From Fidelibacterota bacterium (GTDB lineage: Bacteria; Fidelibacterota; UBA8477; JABMPR01), in contig JAERTJ010000146.1 of the NCBI GenBank assembly GCA_016844945.1, positions 1 through 36,523 of the forward strand: DNA of 36,523 bases. Reading direction: 5' to 3'. Below the pieces are notes generated by a model. The model had not been told where the DNA came from. It worked only from the letters and a program-made list of their open reading frames with translations, and ran no database searches. Positions 6,972-16,472 of this stretch are shown here, one piece after another. A program made the position numbers and the translations under genes. How positions within the stretch are numbered: the stretch's first letter is position 1; each line of letters begins with the position of its first letter.

Positions 6972-9900
6972 ATGCAAAGTCGTCTGCTACTTGTTATCCT
7001 ATGCTTTAGCCTATTGACAATAACCCTGGCTCAGACCATTTATGTAGGACCTGATGATCCTGCTGGTGATATCGCGTTTGAACGCGAAGCCTATTTGAAC
7101 GAAAGCAATGTCCTACTCTATTTTCAGAACACCACTGAACAGTCCGATTGGCCAGCTGCATATGTTTCGATGTGGCCCAGTGATGGAATGGGCACGAAGA
7201 TGTTAGATGGAGTCGCATTTATGGTGAGTGCTAAAGTCTTTATTCAAGACGACAATAATTCAGCCACCACAGACACCATACCACTAACTGATTGGTCGAG
7301 TGTGAATGCCAATGATCATCACACCCTGTATTTTTTGCAAACGAGCTACCGTGAGGAGATGGATGTAAACATCTGGGGAGATGTTGAGTGGGGCTTTTAC
7401 CCTGTTCAAGGCTATATGAATGAAAATCAATCATCCCCAGCTGTTAGTAACAACCCTTCAACCTGGCCCCCAAATGGTTGGCCTGGAGCTGATAACGAAA
7501 CCATCTGGCCAGGAGAATGGTATGGTCGTTTGGGTCGTGGTGTTGTGGCGGCCGATTTGGAAACCTACTTCGTTGTGAATGATGCCCAGGACCAGGAATA
7601 TCTTGGCAATGAGGATTTGGTAAAATACTATCCAAGACCGGGTCATTATATTCAGGACGATGCGACTATCCAGCCAGGTGCACCCTGGGGTGGACTAGGA
7701 ATCAGAGTTGAAACACGCGGATTTCAGTGGGCCCATCCCGCAATGAGAGATGCAATAATCTGGGAGTATAACATTGCGAATGTTTCTGATTATGATCTCT
7801 TGGAGGTCGCCATTGGATATTGGATTGACAATGCGATTGGGGGTAGCCCATCAGGTGCCACCGATGGTGATGATGAATTAGGCTTCTTCAATGATGCCAT
7901 GGATCTAGTGTACAGTTGGGATATCGATGGTATCGGAGTCGGTGGATTGCCAACAGGCACAATGGGTTTCGCCTTCCTTGAAACACCCGGATTAGCTTCG
8001 GACAATGTTGATAATGATGATGATGGTTTGGTTGATGAGAAAAAGGACAACATTCCTTCTGCCATAATTGGACCTCTTGATGGGATAAGTGATCTGGCAA
8101 AATTTCTTGATTATTATAACCTGGAAGCGTCAGACCTTGTGAGTCATTGGGATGCCGATGAAGATCAGGATTGGATGGATGGGGTGGACGCTAATAATAA
8201 TGGAATCTATGAAGCTTCTGAATTTGCTGGAGACGATGTTGGATTAGATGGTATAGGACCTTCGGATATCAATTATAGCGGTCCTGATGCTGGTGAATGT
8301 GATCACATACCCAGTTTTGAGGCAGGTGTTGGATGTGAACCAAATTTTAACTTAACTGATATTTCTGAATCCGACATGATCGGGATAACATCATTTCATC
8401 TTTTCCCAGTCCCCAGTCACTCCGTTTCAAACACAACTGCCTGGTTTAAAAATGACCAGGTGATGCATGAGTTGCTTGCTTCTGACACGCTAGAAGAATA
8501 CTCCGGATCCGTCAATAATCTGATTGAAGTAGTTGGATCCGGAACCGTCCCTTTATATAGTGGCTATCAAGAAAAAGCATCAATTGCAGAGATGTTTGCT
8601 TTTGATGATCTGGATGGCTTGAACAGCGTAAGTCATCAGGCTCCGGCATTGTTTGAGCTGAAACAGGTTGTTCAGGATGTATATGAGAATGACTATCGGA
8701 TACAGTTCGATGGTCAATTGTATAGTTTTTTTGAAGCTGATGTGATTGAAGGGGTTGCACCACTCACAGTTCACTTTGACAACTTAACAAATCAAGAGGA
8801 GAACGAACCAATAGTAAGTTGGCTGTGGGATTTTGGTGATTGGCACACGAGCGATGATGAATCACCCAGCCACACATATACAGATTATGGCAACTTTAAT
8901 GTCACTTTAACAGCCATGAGCCAGGATGGACAGACGAGTAGCTTCACAAGGCAGCAATACATTTCTTCCAGAGCCTTTACCACACTCACTGCTCACGGGG
9001 CAGGTGTAGTTGATGTGGATATGGATGGTATTCTTGAATATTATTCAATGGAGGGAGTGTATAGCAGAGCTTCTTCAGGACTGCAGTTTGAGTTTCCCTT
9101 GGATGGATGGCTAAAGGCTGTCTGGGGTGATTTTGATAAAAACGGATTCCCCGATGTTTATTTAATGTCTCCAGGAAACAGTACGCCAAACCATTTATAC
9201 ACAAATGCAGGCGAGAATGAACTCATGCTCATAAGTGCAGGTGATATTTCATCAAATACCGGGACCTATTACTGCAATTGGGGTGATATGGACAATGATG
9301 GTCATTTAGAACTTTTGACCGCCCAAAACAGGTACTCAGCAGGATTGTATAAAATGGATTCAACAGGTTTAATGAATATTTATCCAGTTGGGGATGATTT
9401 ACTCTCAGGGCGTTGGCGAGGGTGTAGTTGGATCGATTATAACCTGGATTTGAAGCAAGATATTATGCTCCGTAGCTCTAGTAGCACGCGACTGCTAGAA
9501 AATGTTGATCAAGTATCATTTCAACTCGATGAGCATGGCTTACCTGCAAGTAGCTTTATCGATTTTGGAGATATTGACCACGATGGCGATCTTGATTTGC
9601 TCATTGGGGAAGGTGATAGTATCAGTATGTACATCAACCAGGATAATGTTGAATACATTCCAATACAAATTGATGGATTTCTGAACTTTGGCATAACCTG
9701 GAGAGATGCACAATGGATAGATTTTAACAATGACTCTCATCTAGATATCTTCCTTGTAGGAACAGATTTTAATCTGTTCCTACAAAATCTTGGCAATAAC
9801 ACTCATCAAATACTCTTTGAGGGATTCGATGATGAGATGTCATTACCCATCGATTATGGAAGCTGGGATGATTTTAATCATGATGGTACCTTGGATCTAA

Positions 9901-10547
9901 TAACTGATAGTGGGGTCCATGAAAGCCACTATTCCATTACAAATAATTGGCTAAATATGAGTTTGGTTGGTTCTCAATCTAATACCACTGGGTTGGGGGC
10001 AATCGTCCGACTTGTTTGTGACCCAGGAAATGGGGAGGTCACCCAAACAGCCCTGATGTCTTCCAATAGCGGAAATGTTCTGAATCGATCAGCCCAACTC
10101 CACTTTGGGCTGGGTCAAGCCAGTATCATAGATTCATTGATCGTTAGGTGGCCTAGTGGGTCGGTGCAAACTCTATCGTCCTTGTCCATCAATCAGCGCT
10201 TGATCATTCATGAGACAGGAGAGGTTGTCGTATCAGCTGATGATGGAAACAAAAATTATGCAGAGCCATCTTTATTCAAACTGGAGCAGAACTATCCTAA
10301 TCCTTTTAACCCATCTACAACAATAAGCTATAGCTTGCCAGAACAATCACGCGTTTCTCTCATTATATACGATATCAAAGGCCAAATTGTGACTGAATAT
10401 CCGAAAACTCACCAAACACCGGGTCAATATAATGTTAAGTGGAACGGAAGAGATGACAATGGTAATAACGTGAGTACGGGTCTGTATTTGTGTAGGTTAA
10501 GCACAGAATTCGACAACCAAACCATAAAAATGCTTTTGTTGAGGTGA
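6972..10547 (+). CDS. T9SS-exported PKD / VCBS-propeller / ASPIC-UnbV protein
   Basis: ATG 6972 follows GGAGGT and opens a signal peptide (MQSRLLLVILCFSLLTITLAQ), giving 1191 residues; an in-frame TTG at 6954 is less likely. Residues 20-580 are a conserved-looking extracellular module with acidic calcium-type stretches (DNVDNDDDGLVDE). A PKD domain covers about 585-660 (PLTVHFDN ... WLWDFGDWHTSDDESPSHTY). Seven FG-GAP/VCBS-type repeats follow over about 675-985, each with a DxDxDG-like loop (VDVDMDGILEYY, GDMDNDGHLELL, GDIDHDGDLDLL). Residues 990-1080 match the ASPIC/UnbV family (GLGAIVRL ... LHFGLG ... LIVRWPSGSVQ). The end is a T9SS sorting domain (QNYPNPFNPSTTISYSLPE ... GLYLCRL ... TIKMLLLR). 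A surface calcium-stabilised binding or adhesion protein is likely; no enzyme motif is visible. Confidence 0.88.
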   Translation: MQSRLLLVILCFSLLTITLAQTIYVGPDDPAGDIAFEREAYLNESNVLLYFQNTTEQSDWPAAYVSMWPSDGMGTKMLDGVAFMVSAKVFIQDDNNSATTDTIPLTDWSSVNANDHHTLYFLQTSYREEMDVNIWGDVEWGFYPVQGYMNENQSSPAVSNNPSTWPPNGWPGADNETIWPGEWYGRLGRGVVAADLETYFVVNDAQDQEYLGNEDLVKYYPRPGHYIQDDATIQPGAPWGGLGIRVETRGFQWAHPAMRDAIIWEYNIANVSDYDLLEVAIGYWIDNAIGGSPSGATDGDDELGFFNDAMDLVYSWDIDGIGVGGLPTGTMGFAFLETPGLASDNVDNDDDGLVDEKKDNIPSAIIGPLDGISDLAKFLDYYNLEASDLVSHWDADEDQDWMDGVDANNNGIYEASEFAGDDVGLDGIGPSDINYSGPDAGECDHIPSFEAGVGCEPNFNLTDISESDMIGITSFHLFPVPSHSVSNTTAWFKNDQVMHELLASDTLEEYSGSVNNLIEVVGSGTVPLYSGYQEKASIAEMFAFDDLDGLNSVSHQAPALFELKQVVQDVYENDYRIQFDGQLYSFFEADVIEGVAPLTVHFDNLTNQEENEPIVSWLWDFGDWHTSDDESPSHTYTDYGNFNVTLTAMSQDGQTSSFTRQQYISSRAFTTLTAHGAGVVDVDMDGILEYYSMEGVYSRASSGLQFEFPLDGWLKAVWGDFDKNGFPDVYLMSPGNSTPNHLYTNAGENELMLISAGDISSNTGTYYCNWGDMDNDGHLELLTAQNRYSAGLYKMDSTGLMNIYPVGDDLLSGRWRGCSWIDYNLDLKQDIMLRSSSSTRLLENVDQVSFQLDEHGLPASSFIDFGDIDHDGDLDLLIGEGDSISMYINQDNVEYIPIQIDGFLNFGITWRDAQWIDFNNDSHLDIFLVGTDFNLFLQNLGNNTHQILFEGFDDEMSLPIDYGSWDDFNHDGTLDLITDSGVHESHYSITNNWLNMSLVGSQSNTTGLGAIVRLVCDPGNGEVTQTALMSSNSGNVLNRSAQLHFGLGQASIIDSLIVRWPSGSVQTLSSLSINQRLIIHETGEVVVSADDGNKNYAEPSLFKLEQNYPNPFNPSTTISYSLPEQSRVSLIIYDIKGQIVTEYPKTHQTPGQYNVKWNGRDDNGNNVSTGLYLCRLSTEFDNQTIKMLLLR

Positions 10548-10679
10548 AATTAATCGTTTATGGCATTTCGAGGGTTGAAAAAATGGCGTTATACAGAATT
10601 GAACATTTGGTCACCTGAAAGAGAAACCAGAAATGTTTAGCAAAAAGAAGAGATTTTCTACACGAGGAGGAGTTGTAAG

Positions 10680-11927
10680 ATGAACCGAATTTTGTTACCC
10701 CTGATGATACTATGTCTGTTGATCTTTGGCTGCGAGGAAGAGGACCCCGAAGCAGAACTCATTACAAAAATTACCGCCACATTCATGGAAGATTTTATCA
10801 GTCCAGATTTTGATCCTGGAATTTTGTTTTATTCGGATCTTGATGGGAATGTGCTATGGGCTGGCAGTTGGGAAGGAAATGATACCCTTGAAGCGGTGGT
10901 AGCCGAGGGGCTCCCTGACAGAATATCAATGACCACTGTGGTCTATGATGAGAATTTTGATCGATTATTGATCACCTCAAACATGAATGTCAAAACTGAT
11001 TCTTATACCTTTTTTGGTGGTGGGGCAGACTATCGATGGAACCGTGATGATTCCGAAGTCCCGTTAAAGATTGAGAATGATCCTGGCCATTCCGGTTACA
11101 TTGTCTCTTCAAGATTGTCATCAAGTAGTTCCATCTCTCGTTCTCTTTACACAGGGTATTCAAAATCAATTCGGTCATCTGGAGATAATCTTCTCGTGAG
11201 AATAGACCCCTTAAATGGTGATCCCCTTTATACCTGGGAAACAGATGTCCAACTTCTGGATACGTTGAGGATAGATGTCAACTCTATGATGCCCCTTGAA
11301 TCAATGACCATTAACGTGCCAGATGTTCCATATGATCGAACTTTTTCTATCAGAGGGTTTAACTCCGACTACTATGATGGCTTTTATCGCTTTAGCAGTG
11401 TGTATTCTTTTGAAATTGAGTCAAATCAAACAGAAATTTATTATCCTCCAAATCTCTTTAACAAGTACCGCACCTACATGTATGTGGATGAAGAACCCTA
11501 TCCAACACTAAATTCCTGGTACACAACTGTACTCGGTGATATTCCTTCCAGTCTAGAAATTATGGAATCAGACTTCATATTTGACCACACCAGCCAGAAA
11601 GATGTTGAAATTATCGTTGCTGGAGATTTCACACAGATATCCTATGCATTTGAATATGAGGATGAAGATATGACCTATGCATGGACAGTATACACTGACC
11701 TGGAAGCTATTGACTTGCCAACACTACCACCCCTGGTGACATCCACTTATCCAGATTTCGATGTCGATGAATTAGGTTTAAACAGAGCTGGGATTCACAA
11801 CAATGACGATCTCAGCTATGATGCCCACGTCGAGCAATTTTTCAAATCTGGAATTGGGATCTATAATTTTATATCAGAAATGAAGGTCAGGTATAAGGAT
11901 CCTGCGGGGTTACGACCACCAGAGTAA
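10680..11927 (+). CDS. Lipoprotein of unknown function
   Basis: This 415-residue protein has a lipoprotein signal (MNRILLPLMILCLLIFGC, lipid-accepting Cys18) followed by an acidic stretch EEEDPEAEL. The rest is mainly beta in character, with many Tyr, Asp and Ser residues and a Ser-rich stretch RLSSSSSISRS near residues 145-155. No family is recognised and no catalytic motif is seen. A strong ribosome binding site (GAGGAGG) lies about 9 nt before the ATG. The gene sits 132 nt after the VCBS/ASPIC cargo gene with no clear terminator between, so read-through from upstream is possible. A terminator follows it. Asp next to the Cys is absent (+2 is Glu), so outer-membrane sorting is plausible but unproven. 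Confidence 0.8.
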   Translation: MNRILLPLMILCLLIFGCEEEDPEAELITKITATFMEDFISPDFDPGILFYSDLDGNVLWAGSWEGNDTLEAVVAEGLPDRISMTTVVYDENFDRLLITSNMNVKTDSYTFFGGGADYRWNRDDSEVPLKIENDPGHSGYIVSSRLSSSSSISRSLYTGYSKSIRSSGDNLLVRIDPLNGDPLYTWETDVQLLDTLRIDVNSMMPLESMTINVPDVPYDRTFSIRGFNSDYYDGFYRFSSVYSFEIESNQTEIYYPPNLFNKYRTYMYVDEEPYPTLNSWYTTVLGDIPSSLEIMESDFIFDHTSQKDVEIIVAGDFTQISYAFEYEDEDMTYAWTVYTDLEAIDLPTLPPLVTSTYPDFDVDELGLNRAGIHNNDDLSYDAHVEQFFKSGIGIYNFISEMKVRYKDPAGLRPPE

Positions 11928-11982
11928 CTAGATATATGTTGGGACTATATGATTAAATGTCCCTTAGATTAATCTATTGTGA

Positions 11983-12012
11983 AGGCCCCCTCATCAAGTT
12001 GAGAGGGCTTTC
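11983..12012 (+). terminator. Intrinsic terminator after the unknown lipoprotein gene
   Basis: The stem GCCCCCTC / GAGAGGGC (one C-A mismatch, extended by A-T and G-T pairs at the base) has a loop of about 8 nt and is followed by TTTCTT. It lies about 55 nt after the stop. Confidence 0.75.
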
Positions 12013-12197
12013 TTACGTTTAGCATGAACTTGCCCTGCCTAGATCGGGTAGCACACGCGATTATTAATCACTTGGTGAAACTTTACAGCAGGAGTAATTT
12101 CAAGGCATTCAAAAAATTGCTTTTCTAAAACTAATGAAACACTTCTCCTGCTCCCTGTTTATTGAAAGGGGGTTTTTAACTCAATAGAGAGGAAATT

Positions 12198-15100
12198 ATG
12201 CGGTATTTCGCAATTTCACTTATAGTTGTCTTTTCAATGATTCTGGTCACCTGCAGTCTGTTCAAACCTGATGAGGATGAAGCAGGTCCAGAAATGGTCG
12301 TTACAGCTCCGGAACACCTGGAAACGGTTGCTGAAATCGTAACTGTGACCATTACTGCTACAGATGAATCAGGAGTAGCAGGAACCGAACTGTATATTGA
12401 TGATATGGCGACTGGAATTATCGATACTACTGAACCTTATTCTTTTGAGTGGAACACCACTGCGTATACTGATGACACTGAACATATGATCTATGTTGAG
12501 GGTTGGGACACTGAAGGCAATTATAGCAACAGTGATACTGTTGTCGTGACCGTCAATAATGCAGTGGTACACCCATCACCTATTGAGACTATCGCTATTG
12601 ACTATCAACCCATCGGCTACCACCTCTCATGGATGCAATCCCAGCACGAGAGATTTGTATCCTACACCGTGCTACGGTCAGAATATTCTAATATGGACTC
12701 GGCATTGACACTCCATACAACCACAGTGGTAGATGACACCACACATTTTGATTCACTGGCAAACCCACTCATGGATTATTATTACCAGGTTCAGGTGACG
12801 GATAGTACCGATTTTATTTCTGTGGGAAGTATTATTCAATCTCCATCATCAATGATTTTCCTGCCGAATGGTCTGGCAGCCACCAAAGGCGATACAACAA
12901 TTCGACTCCGGTGGGAGGATCAATCTGAGTTCGAAGAGAATTTTGTCATTTTTCGCGATGCTGGAGAAGGGTATGAGCTATATGCAACAGTTGATGCCAA
13001 CCTGACATCCTTTATTGATGATCAGCTGAGTTATGACATCGAGTATAGATATAAAATCGCCATTAGCTATCAAGGTGTGATAGCAGGACTCTCAAACTTT
13101 GCACGATTACTTTCGCCACTTCTGTTTGCCCCCTCTAACCTGGGTGCAGCTTCAACTGCCTACACCATTGAACTACGATGGGACGATAACTGTATTTTTG
13201 AGGACGGATTCCGTTTGGAAAGAGATGCTGGTCTGGGTTGGGTTCAAATCGCCGAACTCGGGATGAATGTGACCAGTTACATTGATTCATTACTGGCTTA
13301 TGATATCTATTATCGATATCGTGTTGCTGCATTTACTGAAGAAATGCAATCAAGCTATGACACCTATTTCTCCATCTATTCACCTCTGATTTTTGCTCCC
13401 ACCAATCTGGCAGCCAGATCAGATGATACCACTATTGTTCTTACCTGGTTGGATAGAAGCACATTTGAAAGCGGATTTATCATTGAACGAGGGGAAGGAA
13501 GTTTCTCAAACGTTGAAAGTGGGTATGTGGTCATTGACAGCGTCGAAGCGGATGTGGTGACCTACACAGACAATCAACTTGAGGAAGATAAATGGTACTG
13601 GTATCGAGTCGCTGCATACACACCTGATGAACGGTCTGGATACACAACGACATCAAGTATCAACTCTCCCATTACCTTTGCTCCGTCAAACATGTCAGCA
13701 ACTGCCCTGGATACATCCATATTACTCCGTTGGGTAGATAATTGTATTTTTGAAGATGGTTTTGTCCTAGAACGAGACTCTGGTCCGGGCTGGGAGGTCA
13801 TAGACACACCTGGTGAGGATATAACCGGGTTTACAGACACTGATATGGCGTATGGCATCAATTATACTTATCGCGTTGCTGCAATCGCAGATGGGGTGAT
13901 GTCAGATTACAGCTACCCTGTGTCAAGGTATTCACCCCTTCAGTTTGCACCTACCTCTCTCAGTGTTGATCAGGTTGGGGATGGTATTCAACTCGTCTGG
14001 AATGACAACTGCATTTTTGAAGAAGGTTTTGTTGTGCTTAGAGAAGGCGTTGCAGACTATGAGTTAATAGCAACCCTGGGTCCAAATGAGACGAGCTATT
14101 TTGATGAAGATATGGAATATGATATCATCTATCGCTACAGGGTAGCAGCATTTGTTGATCCAGAGAATCCTTCGGCATACGCGACATCTTACACCATCCG
14201 ATCTCCCTTGAGCTATGCTCCTACCGATTTGGCAGCCACCAGTACGGATACGTCAATTACACTTTACTGGCAGGACGATTGTCTGTTTGAGGAAGGTTTC
14301 ATCATAGAGAGAAATAGTGGTGCTGGCTATCTGCAAATCGGTTTCTCCAACAGCAATGTAACCAGTTTTACAGATACCTCTCTCGCAGAAGGAGAGTATT
14401 ACTATTATCGGGTGGCAGCTTATTCGACTACTGCAGAGCCTCAGGTCTCCGGCTATTCGTATAGTGTAGGGATATCATCACCCATTGTATTTGCACCTCA
14501 AAGTCTTTGGGCGGCAACTGTGGAAAACAGCATCATCATCCGCTGGCTGGACTATTGCTCATTTGAAGATGGATTCAGAGTTGAGCGTGATGAGGGTTCT
14601 GGTTTTGTCCTTCTGGCAACCTTAGGCGAGGATGCCACAAGCTACACTGATGATGCCATGGAGTATGGTGTCCTTTATCGATATAGAGTCTGCGCATTTG
14701 ACGGATCAGAGCTTTCAAATTATTCCAATATTGCAGATCGTACCTCACCCCTGAGTTTTTCACCCTCAGCTCTTTTTGCCTACACCAGTTCAACCTCTAT
14801 TGATCTGACCTGGCAGGATAACTGCATATTTGAGGATGGTTTCAGAGTTGAACGGGATCAAGGAGCTGGCTTTGTGGGAATCGACAGTGTAGGTCCAGAT
14901 GTGGCTAACTATTCAGATACAGATCTGGTAGAAGGCCAGATTTACAGATATAGGGTCATCGCATTTACAGAAAACCTTGAATCCGGTTACACCTCCATTA
15001 TAACTGTTGAATCACCACTCGCTTTCGCTCCCGTAAATTTCAGTGCAACTGCACAGGGTGAGAGTATAGATCTTAGCTGGACGGATAATTGTACCTTTGA

Positions 15101-16262
15101 AGAAGGGTTTATCGTTGAAAGGGATGGTGGGGCTGGGTTTGTGGAAATTGCAGACCTTGGCGCCAACTTCACCTTTTATTCTGATGAGGATCTGGATTAC
15201 TATACGATCTACAGATATCGAGTTGCAGCATATACAGCAACAGATCAATCCTCCTATACCAGCATTGCCACAGTCCAATCACCTATGGAACTGACACCAA
15301 GCAATCTTGTAGCCAATTCATATGACACAGAGATCCAGTTGGAATGGCAGGACAATTCTCAGGTTGAAGAAGGCTTCAGAATTGAGAGGAATAGCGGAAG
15401 TGGTTGGTCGCAAATTGCAGAAACGGGCGAGGATGAGACGACCTATACGGACTACGATTTGAATTATGGAACTGAATATACTTACCGGGTCAAAGGCTTC
15501 TCGAATGGTCAGGAATCTGATTATACGAATGAGGCCACTGGAACCATTGCCTGGTTGTACGCCGAATGGGATACAATCGATGCCGGTGACTATACCATTG
15601 GACATGAGAATGTTCCTTCTGGTGTGTTTGTCCATACAATAGCTGCAGACTTTGAAATGATGCGTTATGAGGTGACCAACGCTCAGTATCTTGCCTATCT
15701 CGAGGAAGCCCTCGTTGCTGGTGATATCACCTCTGTGGACGATGGATTCCAGGACAATGTTTCTGGTGAACTTATCATAAATCTTACCATGACTGGTCAA
15801 CGTATTTTGTGGGACGGCTCACAGTTCACAATTACCGAAGATTATAATTGGCACCCGGTTACTGGAGTCACCTGGTATGGTGCTGATGCATTTGCAACCC
15901 ACTATGACTGGGCACTACCAACAGAAGAAGAATGGGAGGTCGCAGCCCGTGGTGTGACTCAAGCAGATTACCCCTGGGGGAATAACGATCCCACCTGTAG
16001 CCTGGCAAATTTCTCAGGTTGTACAGATGAATTGATTGAAGTCGGTCAAACAACAGGTGTAAGTCCTTTCGGTATCTATGATATGGTTGGAAACGCCTGG
16101 GAATGGACGGATTCAGATTATGATGGTGGCACATCTTACGTCCTGCGTGGTGGAAGCTGGTCAAACTATACTGACAATTTAAAAGTTTGGTATAGAACAG
16201 AAGGTGATCCAGCTGCAACGTACAGTTCAATTGGTTTTCGTTGTGTGAGGGACCTCCCTTAG
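12198..16262 (+). CDS. FN3-repeat lipoprotein with C-terminal SUMF1/FGE-like domain
   Basis: This 1354-residue protein has a lipoprotein signal (FSMILVTC, Cys19). Residues 30-120 form a bacterial Ig-like domain (VAEIVTVTITATDESGVAGT). One divergent and ten regular fibronectin type III-like repeats of about 89 residues fill about 125-1119. Each has the pattern LxWxDNCxFEDGFxxERD ... YTD ... YRYRVAAF ... SPLxFAP. Residues 1120-1354 are a sulfatase-modifying-factor (SUMF1/FGE) domain: MMRYEVTNAQYLAYLEE, LPTEEEWEVAARG, GIYDMVGNAWEWTDSDYDGG, VLRGGSWS and IGFRCVRDLP. The catalytic cysteine pair expected soon after RGGSW in true formylglycine-generating enzymes is absent, so a structural or ligand-binding role, as in GldJ/GldK-type relatives, is more likely. 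It lacks a T9SS domain and is probably lipid-anchored and surface-exposed. The ATG follows GAGAGGAAATT. Confidence 0.88.
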   Translation: MRYFAISLIVVFSMILVTCSLFKPDEDEAGPEMVVTAPEHLETVAEIVTVTITATDESGVAGTELYIDDMATGIIDTTEPYSFEWNTTAYTDDTEHMIYVEGWDTEGNYSNSDTVVVTVNNAVVHPSPIETIAIDYQPIGYHLSWMQSQHERFVSYTVLRSEYSNMDSALTLHTTTVVDDTTHFDSLANPLMDYYYQVQVTDSTDFISVGSIIQSPSSMIFLPNGLAATKGDTTIRLRWEDQSEFEENFVIFRDAGEGYELYATVDANLTSFIDDQLSYDIEYRYKIAISYQGVIAGLSNFARLLSPLLFAPSNLGAASTAYTIELRWDDNCIFEDGFRLERDAGLGWVQIAELGMNVTSYIDSLLAYDIYYRYRVAAFTEEMQSSYDTYFSIYSPLIFAPTNLAARSDDTTIVLTWLDRSTFESGFIIERGEGSFSNVESGYVVIDSVEADVVTYTDNQLEEDKWYWYRVAAYTPDERSGYTTTSSINSPITFAPSNMSATALDTSILLRWVDNCIFEDGFVLERDSGPGWEVIDTPGEDITGFTDTDMAYGINYTYRVAAIADGVMSDYSYPVSRYSPLQFAPTSLSVDQVGDGIQLVWNDNCIFEEGFVVLREGVADYELIATLGPNETSYFDEDMEYDIIYRYRVAAFVDPENPSAYATSYTIRSPLSYAPTDLAATSTDTSITLYWQDDCLFEEGFIIERNSGAGYLQIGFSNSNVTSFTDTSLAEGEYYYYRVAAYSTTAEPQVSGYSYSVGISSPIVFAPQSLWAATVENSIIIRWLDYCSFEDGFRVERDEGSGFVLLATLGEDATSYTDDAMEYGVLYRYRVCAFDGSELSNYSNIADRTSPLSFSPSALFAYTSSTSIDLTWQDNCIFEDGFRVERDQGAGFVGIDSVGPDVANYSDTDLVEGQIYRYRVIAFTENLESGYTSIITVESPLAFAPVNFSATAQGESIDLSWTDNCTFEEGFIVERDGGAGFVEIADLGANFTFYSDEDLDYYTIYRYRVAAYTATDQSSYTSIATVQSPMELTPSNLVANSYDTEIQLEWQDNSQVEEGFRIERNSGSGWSQIAETGEDETTYTDYDLNYGTEYTYRVKGFSNGQESDYTNEATGTIAWLYAEWDTIDAGDYTIGHENVPSGVFVHTIAADFEMMRYEVTNAQYLAYLEEALVAGDITSVDDGFQDNVSGELIINLTMTGQRILWDGSQFTITEDYNWHPVTGVTWYGADAFATHYDWALPTEEEWEVAARGVTQADYPWGNNDPTCSLANFSGCTDELIEVGQTTGVSPFGIYDMVGNAWEWTDSDYDGGTSYVLRGGSWSNYTDNLKVWYRTEGDPAATYSSIGFRCVRDLP
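12861..15554 (+). repeat. Ten tandem FN3-encoding repeats of about 267 bp
   Basis: The coding sequence repeats every roughly 89 codons. Protein identity between neighbours is high around the (D/N)CxFE(D/E)GF and YRYRVAA segments. Insertions lengthen repeats 3 and 6 of this set (extra SFSNVESGY and TAEPQVSGYSY). At the DNA level the repeats have diverged, so recent slippage is unlikely except perhaps between the best-conserved units. Confidence 0.85.
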
Positions 16263-16300
16263 TCAGCATGAATTAGGGCTTCAGCTCTATCCCAATGATT

Positions 16301-16334
16301 AGCCTCTGACACAGATTGTGTTGGAGGCTTTTTT
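16301..16334 (+). terminator. Intrinsic terminator after the FN3/SUMF1 gene
   Basis: A 12-bp stem (AGCCTCTGACAC / GTGTTGGAGGCT, with two G-T pairs) and a 5-nt loop is followed by six T residues. It lies 39 nt after the stop. A reading frame opening right after it (ATG 16335) would start within the terminator zone, which argues for the later start of the next gene. Confidence 0.9.
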
Positions 16335-16472
16335 ATGGCAGATGACCAGCGGGTATATTTCCAAAATCCACTCAAAATTGTGACAAATAGACCAGGCAAA
16401 ATCTTTTGGATGTATCCGAGGGTCACAGCTACTTTGCGCGACCTTAAAACAGCCCTTATTTGGAGACTCCAC

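Noticed and set aside
12861..15554. Regular repeats suggesting a CRISPR or satellite array
   Set aside because: The period of about 267 bp is in frame and encodes FN3 domains; there are no short identical repeats with unique spacers.
15318..15800. Minus-strand open frame of 160 codons
   Set aside because: It is the complement of the last FN3 repeat and the linker to the SUMF1 domain; the plus-strand frame has clear domain content and this one has none.
16139..16262. Active formylglycine-generating enzyme
   Set aside because: The cysteine pair needed for catalysis is missing after RGGSW, and no sulfatase gene is in the window.
16335..16472. Earlier start (ATG 16335) for the SBBP protein
   Set aside because: It begins right after the T-run of the upstream terminator and would place 46 residues before an otherwise perfect signal peptide; ATG 16473 has its own GGAGA.
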